A stretch of 64,000 nucleotides of DNA from Cacajao melanocephalus (GCA_963573385.1 CAUYLG010070405.1:124001-188000); one strand, 5' to 3'; shown: positions 1-13,318, numbered from the stretch's first letter. Notes: generated by a model from the letters alone, not told the origin. Translations and numbers: made by a program.

Positions 1-1475
1 GAAGGAGTGGTACCAGCTCCTCTTTGTATGCCTGGTAGAATTCGGCTGTAAACCCATCTCGACCTGGGCTTTTTTTGGTTGGTAGGCTATTAATTGCTAC
101 CTCAACTTCAGCCCTTGTTATTTGTCTGTTCAAAGTTTCAACTTCTTCCTGGTTTAGGCTTGGGAGGGTGCAAGTGTTCAGGAATTTATCCATTTCTTCC
201 AGTTTTACTGGTTTATGTGCATAGAGCTGTTTGTAGTAATCTCTGATGGTGGTTTGTATTTCTGTGGAATCTGTGGTGATATCCCCTTTATCGTTTTTTA
301 TTGCATCTATTTGATTTTTCTCTCTTTTCTTTTTTATTAATCTGGCTAGTGGTCTATTTTGTTGATCTTTTCAAAAAACTAGCTCCTGGATTTACTGATT
401 TTTTGAAGGGTTTTTTGTGTCTTTATCTCCTTCAGTTCTGCTCTGATCTTAGTTATTTCTTGTCTTCTGCTAGGTTTTGAGTTTTTTTGATCTTGCCCCT
501 CTAGCTATTTTAATGTTGATGATAGGGTGTAGATTTTAGATCTTTCCTTCCTTCTCATGTGGGCATTTATTGCTATAAATTTTCCTCTAGACACTGCTTT
601 AAATGTGTCCCAGAGATTCTGGTATGTTGTATCTTTGTTCTTGTTGGTTACAAACAACACCTTTATTTCTGCCTTCATTTCATTGTTTTTCCAGTAAACA
701 TTCAAGAGCCAAGTTGTTCAGTTTCCATGAAGTTGTGCAGTTCTGAGTTACTTTCTGAATTCTGAGTTCTAATTTGATTGCACTGTGTTCTGAGAGTCTG
801 TTTGTTATAATTTCCGTTGTTTTGCATTTGCTGAGGAGTGATTTACTTCCAATTATATGGTCAATTTTAGAGTAGGTGTGATGTGGTGCTGAGAAGAATG
901 TATATTCTGTGGATTTGGGGTGCAGAGTTCTGTAAATATCTATTAGGTTTGCTTGGTTCAGGACTGAGTTCAAGTCCTGGATATCCTTGTTAATTTTCTG
1001 TTTCATTGATCTGTCTTAATATTGACAGTGGACAGCTAAAGTCTCCCACCATTATTGTGTGGGAGTCTAAGTCTCTTTGTAGGTCATTAAGAACTTACTT
1101 GATGTATCTGGGTGCTCCTGTATTGGGCACGTATATATTTAGGGTCGTTAGCTCTTCTTGTTGCACTGATCCTTTTACCATTATGTAATGCCCTTCTTTG
1201 TCTCTTTTGATCTTTGTTGGTTTAAAGTCTATTTTCTCAGAGACTAGGATTGCAACTCCTGCTTTTTTTTGCTCTCCATTTGCTTGGTAAATCTTCCTCC
1301 ATCCCTTTATTTTGAGCCTATGTGTATCCTTGCACGTGAGATGGGTTTCCTGAATACAGCACACCAATGGGTTTTGACTTTTTATCCAATTTGCCAGTCT
1401 GTGTCTTCTGACTCAGGCATTTAGCCCATTTACATTTAATGTTAATATTGTTATGTATGAATTTGATCCTGCCAT
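1..1475 (-). pseudogene. L1 ORF2 fragment (endonuclease domain and beyond), broken
   Basis: The ORF2 start lies at about 1475 on the minus strand. Open pieces at 1367-1095 and 1006-680 carry the apurinic endonuclease domain, including the IQETHL motif with its catalytic Glu. The normally invariant Ser-Asp-His motif near the domain end reads Ser-Glu-His. Further pieces continue to the edge (for example 705-505), with stops and frame changes between them. Confidence 0.85.
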
Positions 1476-1603
1476 TTTAATGCTAGCTGGTCATTTTGCC
1501 CATTAGTTGACACAGTTTCTTCATTATGTTGATGCTCTTTACCATTTGGTACATCTCTAGAGTGGCTGGTACTGTTTGTCACTTTCTATGTTTAGTGCTT
1601 CTT

Positions 1604-2553
1604 TTAAAGTAGCTCTTGTAAAGCAGGCCTGGTGGTGATGAAATCCCTGAGCAATTGCTTGTTCATAAAGGATTTTATTTCTCCTTTGCTTATGAAGCTT
1701 AGTTTGGCTGGATATGAAATTCTAGGTTGAAAGTTCTTTTCTTTAAGGATGTTGAATATTGGCCCCCACTGTCTTCTGGCTTGTAGGGTTTCTGCTGAGA
1801 TATCCACTGTGAGCCTGATGGGCTTTTCTTTGTGGGTAACCCGACCTTTCTCTCTGGCTGCCCTTAGCATTATTTTCCTTCATTTCAACCCTGGTGAGTC
1901 TGATGATTATGTACCTTGGGTTTGCTCTTCTTGAGGAGTACCTTTGTGGTATTCTCTGTATTTCCTGGACTTGAATATTGGCCTGCCTTCCTAGGTTGGG
2001 GAAGTTCTCCTAAATGATATCCTGAAAGGTGTTTTCCAGCTTGGATTCTTTCTCTCCATCACATCGAGGTACACCTATTAAATGCAGATTAGGTCTTTTC
2101 ACATAATCCCATATTTCTTGGAGGCTTTACTCTTTTTTCTCTAATCTTGCCTTCTCATTTTATTTCGTTGAGTTGATCTTCAATCTCTGATATATTTTCT
2201 TCTGCTTGGTTGATTCTGCTATTGAAACTTGTGTATGCTTCGTGAAGTTCTTGTGTTGTGTTTTTCAGCTCCATCAATTCATTTATATTCCTCTTTTAGC
2301 TGTTTATTCTCATTAGCATTTTGTCAAACTTTCTTTCAAGGTTCTTAGTTTCTTTGCATTGGGTTAGAACATGATCATTCAGCTCAGAGAATTTTGTTAT
2401 TACCCACCTTCTGAAGCCTGTTTCTGTCAGTTCATCAGACTCATTGTCCATCCAGCCTTGTTCCCTTACTGATGAGGAGTTGTGATCCCTTAGAGGAGGA
2501 GAGGCGTTCTGGTTTTGGGTATTTTTATCCTTTTTGCACTGGTTTCTTCCCAT
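1604..2553 (-). pseudogene. L1 ORF1 (RNA-binding chaperone), broken
   Basis: The N-terminus is open from ATG 2553 to 2296 (MGRNQCKKDKNTQNQNASPP start) and the conserved C-terminal domain from 1870 to 1604 (EKGRVTHKEKPIRLT, NFQPRISYPAKLSF). The two pieces lie in different frames, with the coiled-coil region between them disrupted. A stop at about 1601-1603 ends the frame before the usual C-terminus. Confidence 0.87.
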
Positions 2554-3757
2554 CTTTGTGGATTTATCTACCTGTGGTCATTGTGGTTGGTGACTTTCAG
2601 ATGGGGTCTCTGAGTGGACATCCTTTTTGTTGCTGATGAAGTTATTTCTTTCTGTTTCTTAGTTTTCCTTCTAACAGCCAGGAACCCCTGCTGTAGGACT
2701 GCTGGAGGTCCACTCCAAACCCTGCTTGCCTGTGGATCACCTGCAGCAGCTGCAGAACAGTAAGGGTTGCTGCCAGTTTCTTCTTCTGTTATCTTTGTCC
2801 CAGAAGGATACCCACTAGACATCAGCCTGAGCTCTCCTTTATGAGGTGTCTCTTTGGTTATATGGGGCTTGGGGAGCTACCTGAGGAGACAGTCTGTCCT
2901 TTACAGGAGCTCAAGTGCTGGGCTGTGAGGTCCATTGTTCTGTTCAGAGCTGCTGGGAGGGTATCTTTTAGTCTGCTGCAGTAGAACTCATAACAGCCTT
3001 TTTTTTTCCAGGTGTCTGTCCTAGGAAGGTGGGGCTTTATTTATAAGTTCCTGTCATTCTGCTGCCTTTATTCAGAGATGCCCTGCCCAGCGAGGAGGTA
3101 GCCTAGTCACAGTCTGCTAGCAGAAGAGTTGCTGAGTTGCCGTAGGCTCTGCCCAGCTGCTGTGTGAACTTCCTCGCAGTTTTGCTTATCGGGGTATAGT
3201 TAGAACTGCCTCAGTGAGAGCAGTCTGCCTCAGTAATGGTGGACTGTCTCTGCAATGGCGGACTGCCTTGGTAATGGAAGACTGCCTCAGTAATGGCAGA
3301 CTGCCTCTGTAGTGCTTGACTGCCTTGGTAATGGTGGACGCCTTTCCCCCCACAGAGCTGGACCATCCTGGGTCCAACTGTGCTTGCTGTGAAACTCTCA
3401 ATCCAGAGTGTTTCAGATTGCTGGTCTTTGTTGGGGTGGGACCAGCTGAGCCAGATCACCTGGCTCCCTGTTTCAGCCCCCTTTTTTTCAGTTGAACGGG
3501 TGACTCTGTCTCCCAGGCAATCTAGTCGCCAGTTGAAACGGCACCTGGATTTGTTTGAGTTTTTGTGTGGAGACCACTGTGCCGGCTGAAACAGCCACAC
3601 TGGAGACTTGTGGCACTTTTCTGCCCGGGAATCTCCTGGTCTGTGGGCAGTAAAAATTCGTTTGGAAATGCAGTGATCACTCACCCTCTGCACTTTCACT
3701 GGGAAGTGCAATCCAGAGCTGTTCCTATTTGGCCATCTTGGATCATCCTCCAAAAAT
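2554..3757 (-). promoter_or_regulatory. L1 5'UTR (internal promoter region)
   Basis: About 1.2 kb precede ORF1, longer than the roughly 0.9 kb of the youngest human L1s. The stretch is G+C-rich and includes a 19-bp minisatellite. In live elements this region is a sense promoter and also drives antisense transcription, which here would run on the plus strand. No activity can be inferred for this old copy. Confidence 0.75.
3205..3337. repeat. 19-bp minisatellite, 7 copies, in L1 5'UTR
   Basis: Seven consecutive units of exactly 19 bases follow the pattern actgcctcagtaatggcgg, with 1-7 substitutions each and no indels. It lies within the L1 5'UTR. Confidence 0.9.
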
Positions 3758-3774
3758 AGTTTTTTCTAAGCATT

Positions 3775-3995
3775 TCTCATTTGTAAGGTGTTTTAAGTAT
3801 GTTATATGTCATCTCATTTTATCACCATAACAAATCTATGAAAGAGATACTTTTATCTCCACGTTAAAAGTGAATAAACCCACACTTGGAAAAGTTGAGA
3901 AACATACTTAATGTCATATAGTTAACAAGTGACAGAGCAGTGATATGAAGCAAGATTCCTGTGACTCCAAGGTCTGAATTTTTCCTCCTGCACAG
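3775..3995 (-). repeat. MIR SINE fragment
   Basis: The stretch follows the reverse MIR pattern: a statement of stepwise 'tcatctcattttatcaccataac', then a tract like ttttatctcc...aaac, then a degenerate 'aagttaacaagtgacagagc' segment. It begins just after the L1 5' end. Confidence 0.6.
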
Positions 3996-4174
3996 TGGTC
4001 AACTGACGAGATCCACATAAACAGCACACACAAACTCACCGCATACACATACGTACCCACAGACACACACCACACAGATGGGATACAACTCACAATCACA
4101 TAGATGGAAAGATATGCAAATATAAAATTGCATCATTTTTTACATGTATGATTCTCATTATTATATGTATCCTA

Positions 4175-4680
4175 CCACGAGGTACAAGCTGTCTCATTTA
4201 TCCATTCATTTATCTATCCTTTCATTTATTCCCTCATTTCCTCAGGAAATAGCTTCCTTTGTGCTAGGTACTATTCCAGACTCTGGAGATACTGCAGTGA
4301 ACAAAACAGAACAAACAACAAACTCTAAAATGCAAAAACAAAAAAGGAAATGTTAAAAAGGATCAAAGTTTTGAACAGACTTTTCAACTGAAATATGTAT
4401 ATAGTTAATAAACAAAAAACAAGTAAATAACAGGTGAGATATTTGGCAGCAACAACTGCTATGAAGAAACACTAAAGCAAAGTAAGAAGAATGGGTAAGA
4501 GGAGCTGTTTTAGAGACAGTGACCTGGGAGAGCTCTCTGTGAAGGGGATTTGAAGCAGAGAATAGATGGATGTGAGGGAGGGAGCATTGGGAAGGTCTGG
4601 GAGAAGGTTTATCCAGGCCATGGGAATAACTAGAAGCCCCTGAGGCATGAGTCGCTTGGCACCTTTAAGGTATAACCAGT
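4175..4680. repeat. Ancient LINE (L2/CR1-like) fragment
   Basis: It has the familiar order 'tttattccctcatttcctc ... gtgctaggtactattccagactctgg', then 'acaaaacagaacaaac', then a G-rich 'gggagagctctctgtgaaggg' part. The same order recurs at 17505-19060 and 29690-30640. I cannot fix the family name. Confidence 0.5.
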
Positions 4681-6714
4681 GGGCTGGTGGGCTGCTGGGC
4701 TGGGGTGAGCTTGCAGGGCTGAGAATGGGAAGAAGCCAGGGAAGTTGTGGAACTTTCCTACTTATGGTATGTACTTGTAGCTGTTCAGTTGTCTGGTGTA
4801 AGTGTATCTCCCTGGTTAATTGCAAATTTTTTACAGGACCATGCTTTATATTTTTTAAATGAATCTCAGTCTGTACCTGGCACTACACTGGACATGGAGC
4901 TAACGCCAAATAAAAACGTGATGGTTGATAAGTGCTGTTCATACTCATTTCCTAGTGGTTCTACCTTGGGGAGGCAGCTAAGTGAACAATAAATAGGATG
5001 CTAGGAGAGTGGGAATTTCCAGCAGTGCTTCATACTGTCACCTTTGAGACCTATATAGGGTTCTGCTGAGGGCAAGGTTTTGTGGCATAGGAGGTCATCC
5101 TGATGAGGTTTTTGTGTGTGTGTTGGGGGGAGGTTAGCATAAATTGGCAGGGATTGATCAGGTGCTTCCTCTGGGCTCCTTGGGGATCATGGGATGTGGT
5201 CTGCACATGCATCTGAGACGGTCCAGTATTGGCAAAGCAGTCACCAGGGGACCCATGTCCTCAGCAAACCTGGCCCCTTGGAGAAACTACAGGTTCACTG
5301 GGGGAGATTATCAGGACGTTAGACCTCAGGATGAAGAGATACACTCCAGGAGGCTGTGGACAGTCACTACAGTGCCCCAGAAAGGTGCCCGGGTAGCGCA
5401 TGGGGAAAGCCACCCTGGGTCCTGACCAGCTTAGAGGCAATGTTGGAGGAGCATGTTGGCCAGACTGTAGGGGGTCCAGTATGATCAGCCTAGCTCTTGA
5501 GGAGCTTACAGGAAGTATGAGGATAAGAGCAAAGATTCTGGTAAGAAACAAACAGTGAGGCTCTATGAAGCCTGGACTTTTTATTCAGCCAGACTTGGGT
5601 TTGAGACCTGGCTCCTACTGAGGGTAGAGTAAGCTCCTGCCATCACCACCACCATTACAGGGGAATCATAGCATATCTATGAGAGCCAGAAGCTAGACAC
5701 AATGCCAGACACTTAGTGCTCCCCGCATACTTGTCCCTGGATAGCCAATGGCAAATTAAATTTGCCAGAATTGTCACTCTGGTCAGGAAAGAGCTGTGCC
5801 CTGGCCATGGTGGCAGGGAGTCACCAGGACCTGGTAGGACCCGTGGTCACCACAGTGGCCAGTGCTGTGAGGAGGATGGAGATGCAGGAAGGTTGCTCCT
5901 ATAGGGCAGCACCGTGGGCCGCTGAGACTGAGACCAGCACACAGAGGACTGGGCCTGGCGGTGGCCCCTTTACACAGGCAGAAGAGCCTCCCAGAAGAGG
6001 ATTCAGGCTGGGATCACCATGGGGGCTGGCTGCTGGTAAGGAAGAGAACAGACCCCCAAGGGAGAACACCTCCCAGGGAAGGCGGTGCCAGGGCAAGACG
6101 TTAGACCTGACAACAAAGCCTTCAGTGGCTAAGAGCGCAGAGGCACCGAGCTCCCTGTGAAGGAAGTGACTCACCCGGTCCCCAGCCCTTTCCTAAAAAG
6201 GAAAAAGGCAAGAATTCCAAAAAGAAAAACTCTTATCAGTCAATTGTAACATGGAAAGTCTCAAGGACCCCTACTCAGCCCTGTCCAACAGCTAGTAACA
6301 CAAAAAACTGGCTGCTCAGAGACCACAGCACAGTCTGCTCTTAGGACATAAGAGCAGATGGGTGGCACACAGGCCATAACCACCAACAGGGAGTTGCTGT
6401 GCCAGGTGGAGCCATGGCCTCCCTCCTGCACTCTGTGGAGCTGTGACAGCTGGTGGTGAGCATTCTGGTGACAAGTGGGCCACGGGCAGGCGTGTAGGGC
6501 ACAGAGAGCTGGCTTGTTCTTGCATACTTATGAGACACCCTCCAGATAGTCCCAGAAATACTGGCCTGGAGCTTACAGGTGGAGAAGGTGTGAAGGTCTG
6601 CAGGTGCAAATGAGGCCAAGCAGTCAGTGAGATTTAAACTGGTCCTGCTAACCTGACCTCATTTGTATCCTCTGTATGGAGAGGCTTTGGGAAGATAAGG
6701 CAAGAACAGTGATG

Positions 6715-6850
6715 GTCAGTAATCACCATTTGTTGAGCACCTTATGCTTAATATTCAAAACATGTTTTTTACTCTTTATCCCAACCCTGAAATGAGAACA
6801 TTTGAGACAGGAGGAAACTGAGACTGGGCATTCGTGTAAAGGTAGTGGCG
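6715..6850 (-). repeat. MIR SINE fragment
   Basis: 'gttgagcaccttatgctta', then 'tttatcccaaccctgaaatg', then 'gagacaggaggaaactgaga' follow the reverse MIR order. Confidence 0.6.
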
Positions 6851-7994
6851 GCATGGGGGAGAGCTGTGGAAAAGGACTCAAGAGCTCAGGAACAGGACTC
6901 AAATGTTCACAGCAGAAGCAGTCCCCAGCAGGGGCCCCTCTCTGGCATACTCGCTGTTCCCTCTGGACTCAGCAGGAGCCTCCAGGCTCCAGTAAGGACA
7001 TGGGGCATTTCTGGAGCTCTGCTTTCCAACCTGGGCATCTCCTTTTGAGGGAGTGGTGAGTTAGCCAAAGGGGGTGTGGAAATGACTGTGAAAATGGAAT
7101 GGGAGTGGGAAGAAGGTCATGATCCAGGAAAGGGCATGAGGAGGGCAAACTGCAAAAGCTTGAGGCACTACAGGGATGGGAATGTTGAATGGTGTAATGG
7201 CACATCTGGGTTTCCAAGACTTTGACGCAAGGGGAAAGCGATTTTCACCTCGGACTCAATCTGGTAGTTTTTCTCCCTACCAAAAGGCAGGATGCCAGAG
7301 AAAGACTTTTTCCTGCCTGGGTCAGAGTTCTGTGTTTCTGCAGTGCTCCACTCTGACCTAGCAGGGAGTCAGCAGAGAGCATCCCACAGTCACCTCATTC
7401 AGCAGAGGACTGTCCACGTGTGCCATGGGCTCTGTTCATCAGTGACTTTAATTACAGAGGTCCAGCATCTGGCTAAAGGAAGTCAAATAAGCTTTTTGTT
7501 TTGTGTTTCATTTTGTTTCTATCCTAGCACTTTCCAGTGCCTTTAACATGCTAAAATGAATTGTCACTCACCAGGAGTGGAGATACAGCCTGTCCTGAAT
7601 TTATCTGAAAAATGAAAATCTTTATTTGGAAAATGCTTATTAACATCTTAGCGAATTGGTGTTCTGGGAAAGATGATTTAGGAAAATCTGCTCTATGCAT
7701 ATCACTGCCTGCTTCATGATTGCTTATTGGTTAATTTGATGCAACTTTTTTAAACCAAAAGTAAAATAATCCAGGTTTACCATTTGCAAAGCTTCTCCCT
7801 ACTCCCAATACACACCTTCCTCCTTCCTCCTTTCCTTTCTCCTCCCTTCTCTTCTCCCTTTCACTCTCTGTGTTTCCTGCCCTTTACTGTACAAGAATGC
7901 TTTGAATAAAGAAAACCAATAAAATAGAAATATACATTTGGCAGTGATTATTTAATTGGCCTTTGATTTCATGACAGACTAAAATAAGCTGGCC

Positions 7995-7997
<3 letters not shown>

Positions 7998-8043
<46 letters not shown>
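7998..8043. repeat. (TA)23 microsatellite
   Basis: 46 uninterrupted alternating A/T bases. Long uninterrupted TA tracts are usually length-variable and can extrude cruciforms. Confidence 0.97.
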
Positions 8044-8047
<4 letters not shown>

Positions 8048-8903
8048 GGATACTTTAAATACTAAAGGATTTAAAGAATACTTGGTAAATATTTGTTGGC
8101 TTTATTCATGAAACATGTGGATGTTATGTGAAAATATACTGTCTGTGTCCCAGGAATGAAAAAAGTAAGCTTTCTTTGGCCTAGATCATAACACTTCAGC
8201 CCTGGGACCCCATTCACCTGGTATTCTATGTATACGGCACCTCCTGCAGCAGCCCTGGACTCATTACAGGTAACACTGATTCTTAGGTGTTTTACGACTT
8301 TTTACCAATCTCTTTACAGGAAGCAGAGGAAAATTTAGAATTTTAACAGGGAATGTTTACCTTAGGCCAGAAGCTAGATGAAAAGATCAGCCGGCACCCA
8401 GAACACACATATTTTCCCTGACAATCCAGCCAAATGTGAATTCAGGGACTGGATGTAATTCATCAGAAGAAAGCAACACTCTGCAGGTAGGTTGTGTGGC
8501 ACTCACTTACCTTTGCAATACCACCACGCTCAATTCCAAACACAGCCAGTCAACTCATCAGAGCAGGACTGGTGAGAAAATCAAGGCTGGCAGCAGGCTT
8601 GGTGCCACCTCTTGGTGCCAGAGCCACCTGCACACAGCATGGAGCAGGGGAATAGCCAGGGTGCCCTGGAGCCAGTTCCTTCCAGAAGCCAGCAGCCCTG
8701 GGGCTCCTCTATCCTACCCACTCCCCCCAAGAAGGAGTTGCCATGAATATGAAGGTGGAAAGAGGAAGCTCAGACTAGGAGAGGACTTGGGCTATGCCTT
8801 AATTCTCCGGTCCCCAGGGCCCAATACAGTTGTCTGGTTAATACCACATTAAATGCACTGAATTGATTCTAGCCTCAGTTCCACTAAGAAATTCCTGAGT
8901 GAT

Positions 8904-9239
<336 letters not shown>

Positions 9240-9254
9240 TTACTTCTCTAGGAG

Positions 9255-9790
9255 CCTGCAGCACAACAAACCACTCGAGACTTAGTGTTATAAAACAATA
9301 GCAAGCATTTGTTGTTACCATCTTTCACCTCTGAGGATTGATGGTGCTCAGCTAGGCAGTTTTTGGTCCTCATGCAGCAACAGTCAGACAATGGCTAGAC
9401 CTAGAGTTCTCTTGAAGGCCTTTCCATTCATACTCTCTGGTGTCTGGCTTGGAAAGACCTAAATAGCTGGGGGCTGGAACAGCCGGGCTCCTCAGGCACC
9501 TCTGTCTATTACAGTGTGCTTCCTCCATGTGGACTCTCTGTCAGGGTAGCTGGATTTCTTACAAGAAGTCACCTGTCTCAAGAGACAGGCCCAAGGAAGT
9601 AAATCACTCATTGTGATCCAGCTTCACAAGTCATGCAGTATCACTTCCAGCATATTATACTGATGGAGACAGTCAAAAGTGCTGCCCACATTCCAGGGCA
9701 GGGGATATAGGTTCCTCTTCTTGATGGGAAGAGTGTTAAAGAATGTACAGACTTCTTTTGAAACAGAGCCTCAGTTTCTCCATATCCTCT
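9255..9790. repeat. Ancient LTR-like repeat (MaLR type)
   Basis: The order 'tctgaggattgatggtgctcagctaggcag', 'ctccatgtggactctctg', then 'cttgatgggaagag' matches a very common old mammalian LTR-like repeat. A relative lies at 51240-51660. I assign MaLR only tentatively. The first phrase is given in outline, not as a full motif. Confidence 0.5.
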
Positions 9791-12324
9791 AAATGAAGAT
9801 AATAATACCTCATGGCCAGATTTTTTTGGTGGGAGGAATGGAAGGATATTTGGGCCTAATGCAGACAAACTCATGTGGTGAAAATTAAGGTGCTGTCCAA
9901 ACATAAGAGATGGACAATTAGAGCTGTCTGGAGTTACAAATTTTTAAACTGGAACAGATTATAATCTTTCAGAGGCTAAAAAAAAGTTTTCTAATTGGTA
10001 TTCTTTTCTTCAATAAATAAATCACCTGAGTTGCAAAAATTTAGTTTTCCCCATAGGATCAACAATAAAGCCATTATGAATGAAAGAGAAATATAGTCTG
10101 TAAGTAATTTTTGCCTTTTCCTAATTTGCTCTGGATCAAAATAAGCTTGCCCACCATTGTTATGCATCTTATTACACTCACTGCCAAAGCTCAATGTCTT
10201 GCAAATGTTGCTGTGCATACATGTTTATAGTGAAAAGGATTTAAGAACAAAAATGAGTTGTCATTGGCCTATTTAACAATGACATTTGTACTCTATTTGT
10301 ATAAAGAAGATGGGTTAAAATTTGTTCTGTACCCACTTCAATTGTCACACCAATAACAAGTTATTACACTCATGTATTAATTGGAACTCTTGGTTGCAAA
10401 GAAAAAACAATCAAGGCTTAAACAAAAACAAAAAAGAAATGTAGAGGGCCTTAAGCACTGGAGTGTTGGAATGTGGCAGGAGGGTCTGGAACCGACAGCT
10501 GGTGGAAATTCAGTCATCCAATTATTCATTCGCTTTCTCTCCCCCCGTCCTTGTTTCTCACGGTGTCTGCTGCATTCTACTCTGCACACTGATTATAACT
10601 ATATTTCTACTTCTCAGCCAACATGACAAGCAGAAGTGGCTGCTCCATAATCTTCAGTTTTGAGTCTTTCACTCACCAGCTTGCTGGGGCTGAATTAAAA
10701 CTCTTAGTTATAGGTCTAAATTCTTGGTAGAGACAATGTTGCCTGGTTGTGCAGGGGCCAATACCCATTCAGGGACAAGTCACATAATACAATTGTGCTG
10801 CAGGCTCCTGGTCATAGATGGGGAAAGAGTGCTACTGGGGAGGGCCTAAGGGATTCTTGGTGAAATGGAGAGCCATTCCAGAGCACGGCTGCTACAACGT
10901 ATTTACACACATACTTTCCTGCTCTACTAAAGGGCAGAACTATGTTTTGTTCGTCTTTATCCTCAATGACAAGCCCAACCCATAGTAGGTAGTCAATGCA
11001 TGCTAAGCTTTATGAGTGAAAGCTTTTATAGTCACATTTCCTAAACAGTGAAACCACCTAGAGCTCTGGTGCGCTTTGAGAATCTTGTGATAATTGGCAC
11101 ACTAAATGGTGTTATGTCTTTTAAGTCCATCTTGATAATTTGAAATGTAACCCAAAGGCACATGTTGATGTCTGAAAACAAACTTCTCTAACATAATTAT
11201 TCCTCTTTAATGAAATATCACAAAATGCATTTTAGGTGGTAATGGAATGGGGAAAAATACATGATGATCAAGGAAAGTGGGCAAACACAGTACTTAAATA
11301 AATATGTCTTCGGCTTATAATTTAATAATGCTAATGTATGCCTTAGTGTCTGTGGATCAGAGATACACTAGGGCTCTGTGAAAAGTCTATTCATCTGAAA
11401 TAATACAGATTTGTGGGTAAATTATTGGGAGATGATTGAAGGCCAGAGGAAAATATGCAGTGAAAATCTAGCAATCAGAGCTAGACATTCTCAAAAGGAA
11501 TCTGAATTTTGTACCAATCTCATTTTATTCAAAGTATCCCATAAGTTTTTGAGTTGGAAGAAATTTAGGGCAACATGCATTTCATCCCCTTACAGTAACA
11601 ATCATCGACTTGGCCAAAGTCACATAGATGTCCTGGAGGGTCAAGGGACCAAAATGCCTAAGTGGAGGCACACATGTCTTAGAAGAGCTGGCTCATTCTT
11701 TCCTCCACAGCTTGCCACTTATTCCTTTAAAGGGAGAAATTCTCAGCTTGGAGTGCTTTAATCTTAGGCAACAAATGCTGTGACTCCTGGGACTTACATA
11801 GTCTTCGTGGGCACTGGAATGCCCCAAAGCTTCTCTCTGCAGGCTCACCCACAACACTGATGTATTTGCTTTGTCACCATCTATTTTTCCTGCCCACTTT
11901 CCAGGAAGGCTCTGAGCTGGGGCACCTGACACACTGTCAACGTCTAGCTTCAGGTACCTTCCAGCTACCTTCTTTAACTCAATTACATAAATATATTTCT
12001 GCCTAGGTCTATTCTCCAGGCCAATGGCTCACAGTCACGGGGGTATCGCAGCACACTGGGGTGCTGCAATGGGCTGGGGTGTAAGCGATTTGTTACTAAC
12101 AACAGGGTTCTGAAGTCTGCTAATGACTTACTTTTTACTATATAAAGAGAATTCAAGTGAATCCCCATGATATGCCACATTCAATTGCACTGAACATACT
12201 TTATTAGGATGGGCTGTAATCTTAGGATGGGCTTTTAGCATCTTTATTTTCAAGGAAGCAATTTTTAGCTTTTAGGGGAAAAAACTCAAGTTGTTTTCTT
12301 TTATGAATTGTCCACTTCACAAGA
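9791..12324. other. Intergenic DNA, no gene seen
   Basis: Only short non-conserved frames occur. The stretch 10370-10870 has the texture of an old LTR but I cannot name it. The rest appears unique. Confidence 0.5.
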
Positions 12325-12540
12325 GAGTGTAGTGTCAAGGGTTAGGAACAGTGGCCTGAGTTCATACCCCAGCTCCACCCCTAACTAGTGATATAACCTT
12401 GAGCAAGTTTACTCATCCTCTCCGAGTTCTTTCTCCTATAAATTGAGGATAAGGAAAGGATGGACCTTGTAGGCTCTTGTGAGAAGGAAACAAGGTGAAA
12501 TCATTAGACAGTACCTGGAACCTGGTAAAGGATAGTTTTG
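12325..12540 (+). repeat. MIR SINE
   Basis: It keeps the MIR order: 'gttaggaacagtggcctgag', 'ccccagctccacccctaact', 'ccttgagcaagtttactcat', 'aaattgaggataa', then 'cagtacctggaacctgg'. Confidence 0.85.
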
Positions 12541-13318
12541 TAGAGCTCTTATTATTTTTTTATTGTAAGGCTTTTCCCTTTACTGGAGGTTTTCTTTGAT
12601 GGTGTATCAGTCTTATGTTGGAGCATAAAGAACAAATGTATCATTACTGCCTTGTATCATGCCCATACACAAATCTATAGGCTGGCTAAGCCTGGATTTC
12701 TTTTGTTTTCATAATTCTTAAAATTCCATGGGCTTCTTTCTTGGCTGGCTCCCAAAATGCATCTTGTGCATGAGTAACTCCAAGAAAAAAAGAGGATTTG
12801 AGGAGATTTTCTCCAAAATATTTCATGACTCTCTTCACTGGCTCTCAGTCTTGCACCTTGAGTCACTTCTCCCTTCCTCCATCCATCATCTTCACGCTCT
12901 TTCTGTTTCTCTTCCAGGGATAGGGGAGATAGGGTGAGTCCTTCTCAGGCTGCCTGAGCTATAGCCAAGCTGGGGCTGAGCAGAGTAGACAAACGGAGGT
13001 CTGGGAGACAAATCTCTGTCATCGCAGTTTAAAGTCACAAGTCATTTTGTAGCCAGTACTGTGTGTCTACTGTGCCCGGTGGGATGAATTAGCATTCATG
13101 ACCTAATCTAAGTATTGTAGAGGCTACAAAAGAGAAGCTCAAATAGAGACCAGTGCCAGGAACAAAGTCCCACCTTTGATGTATGAAACCCACGTCTATG
13201 TTTTGACTTGTGATTAGAGTAACAGTCTGCATTAACTGTTATCTCATTATCTTTTCCTTTTACTGTACAGACCCTGGGTAAAGAAAAACTAATATATGTT
13301 AAAAATCTATCATAAGGA

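Larger units (their letters stand above)
1..3757 (-). mobile_element. LINE-1 (primate L1PA/L1PB type), 5' part with intact 5' end
   Basis: Read on the minus strand, the element starts near 3757 with the L1 5' end (ccaagatggcc-type opening), followed by a 1.2-kb 5'UTR, ORF1 and the start of ORF2. It runs off the window edge, so the 3' end and target-site duplication are not seen. The ORF1 N-terminal sequence and long 5'UTR point to an older primate subfamily rather than the youngest. Many stops and frameshifts show it is inactive. Confidence 0.92.
4681..8903. other. Intergenic DNA without a supportable gene
   Basis: Open frames here are short and lack conservation signs. Apart from a MIR fragment near 6715-6850, a pyrimidine-rich tract near 7803-7870 and the (TA)23 tract, I see unique or very old sequence. 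Confidence 0.6.

Noticed and set aside
3205..3337. CRISPR array
   Set aside because: Direct 19-bp repeats abut one another with no spacers, and this is a primate retrotransposon.
3211..3753. 180-codon minus-strand open frame with repeated Ile-Thr-Glu-Ala-Val words
   Set aside because: It is L1 5'UTR; the repeats come from the 19-bp minisatellite. L1 5'UTR does not encode this on the sense strand.
3380..3759. Plus-strand frames antisense to the L1 5'UTR, considered as ORF0
   Set aside because: ORF0 lies on this strand in younger primate L1s, but I could not match position or sequence with confidence in this older copy.
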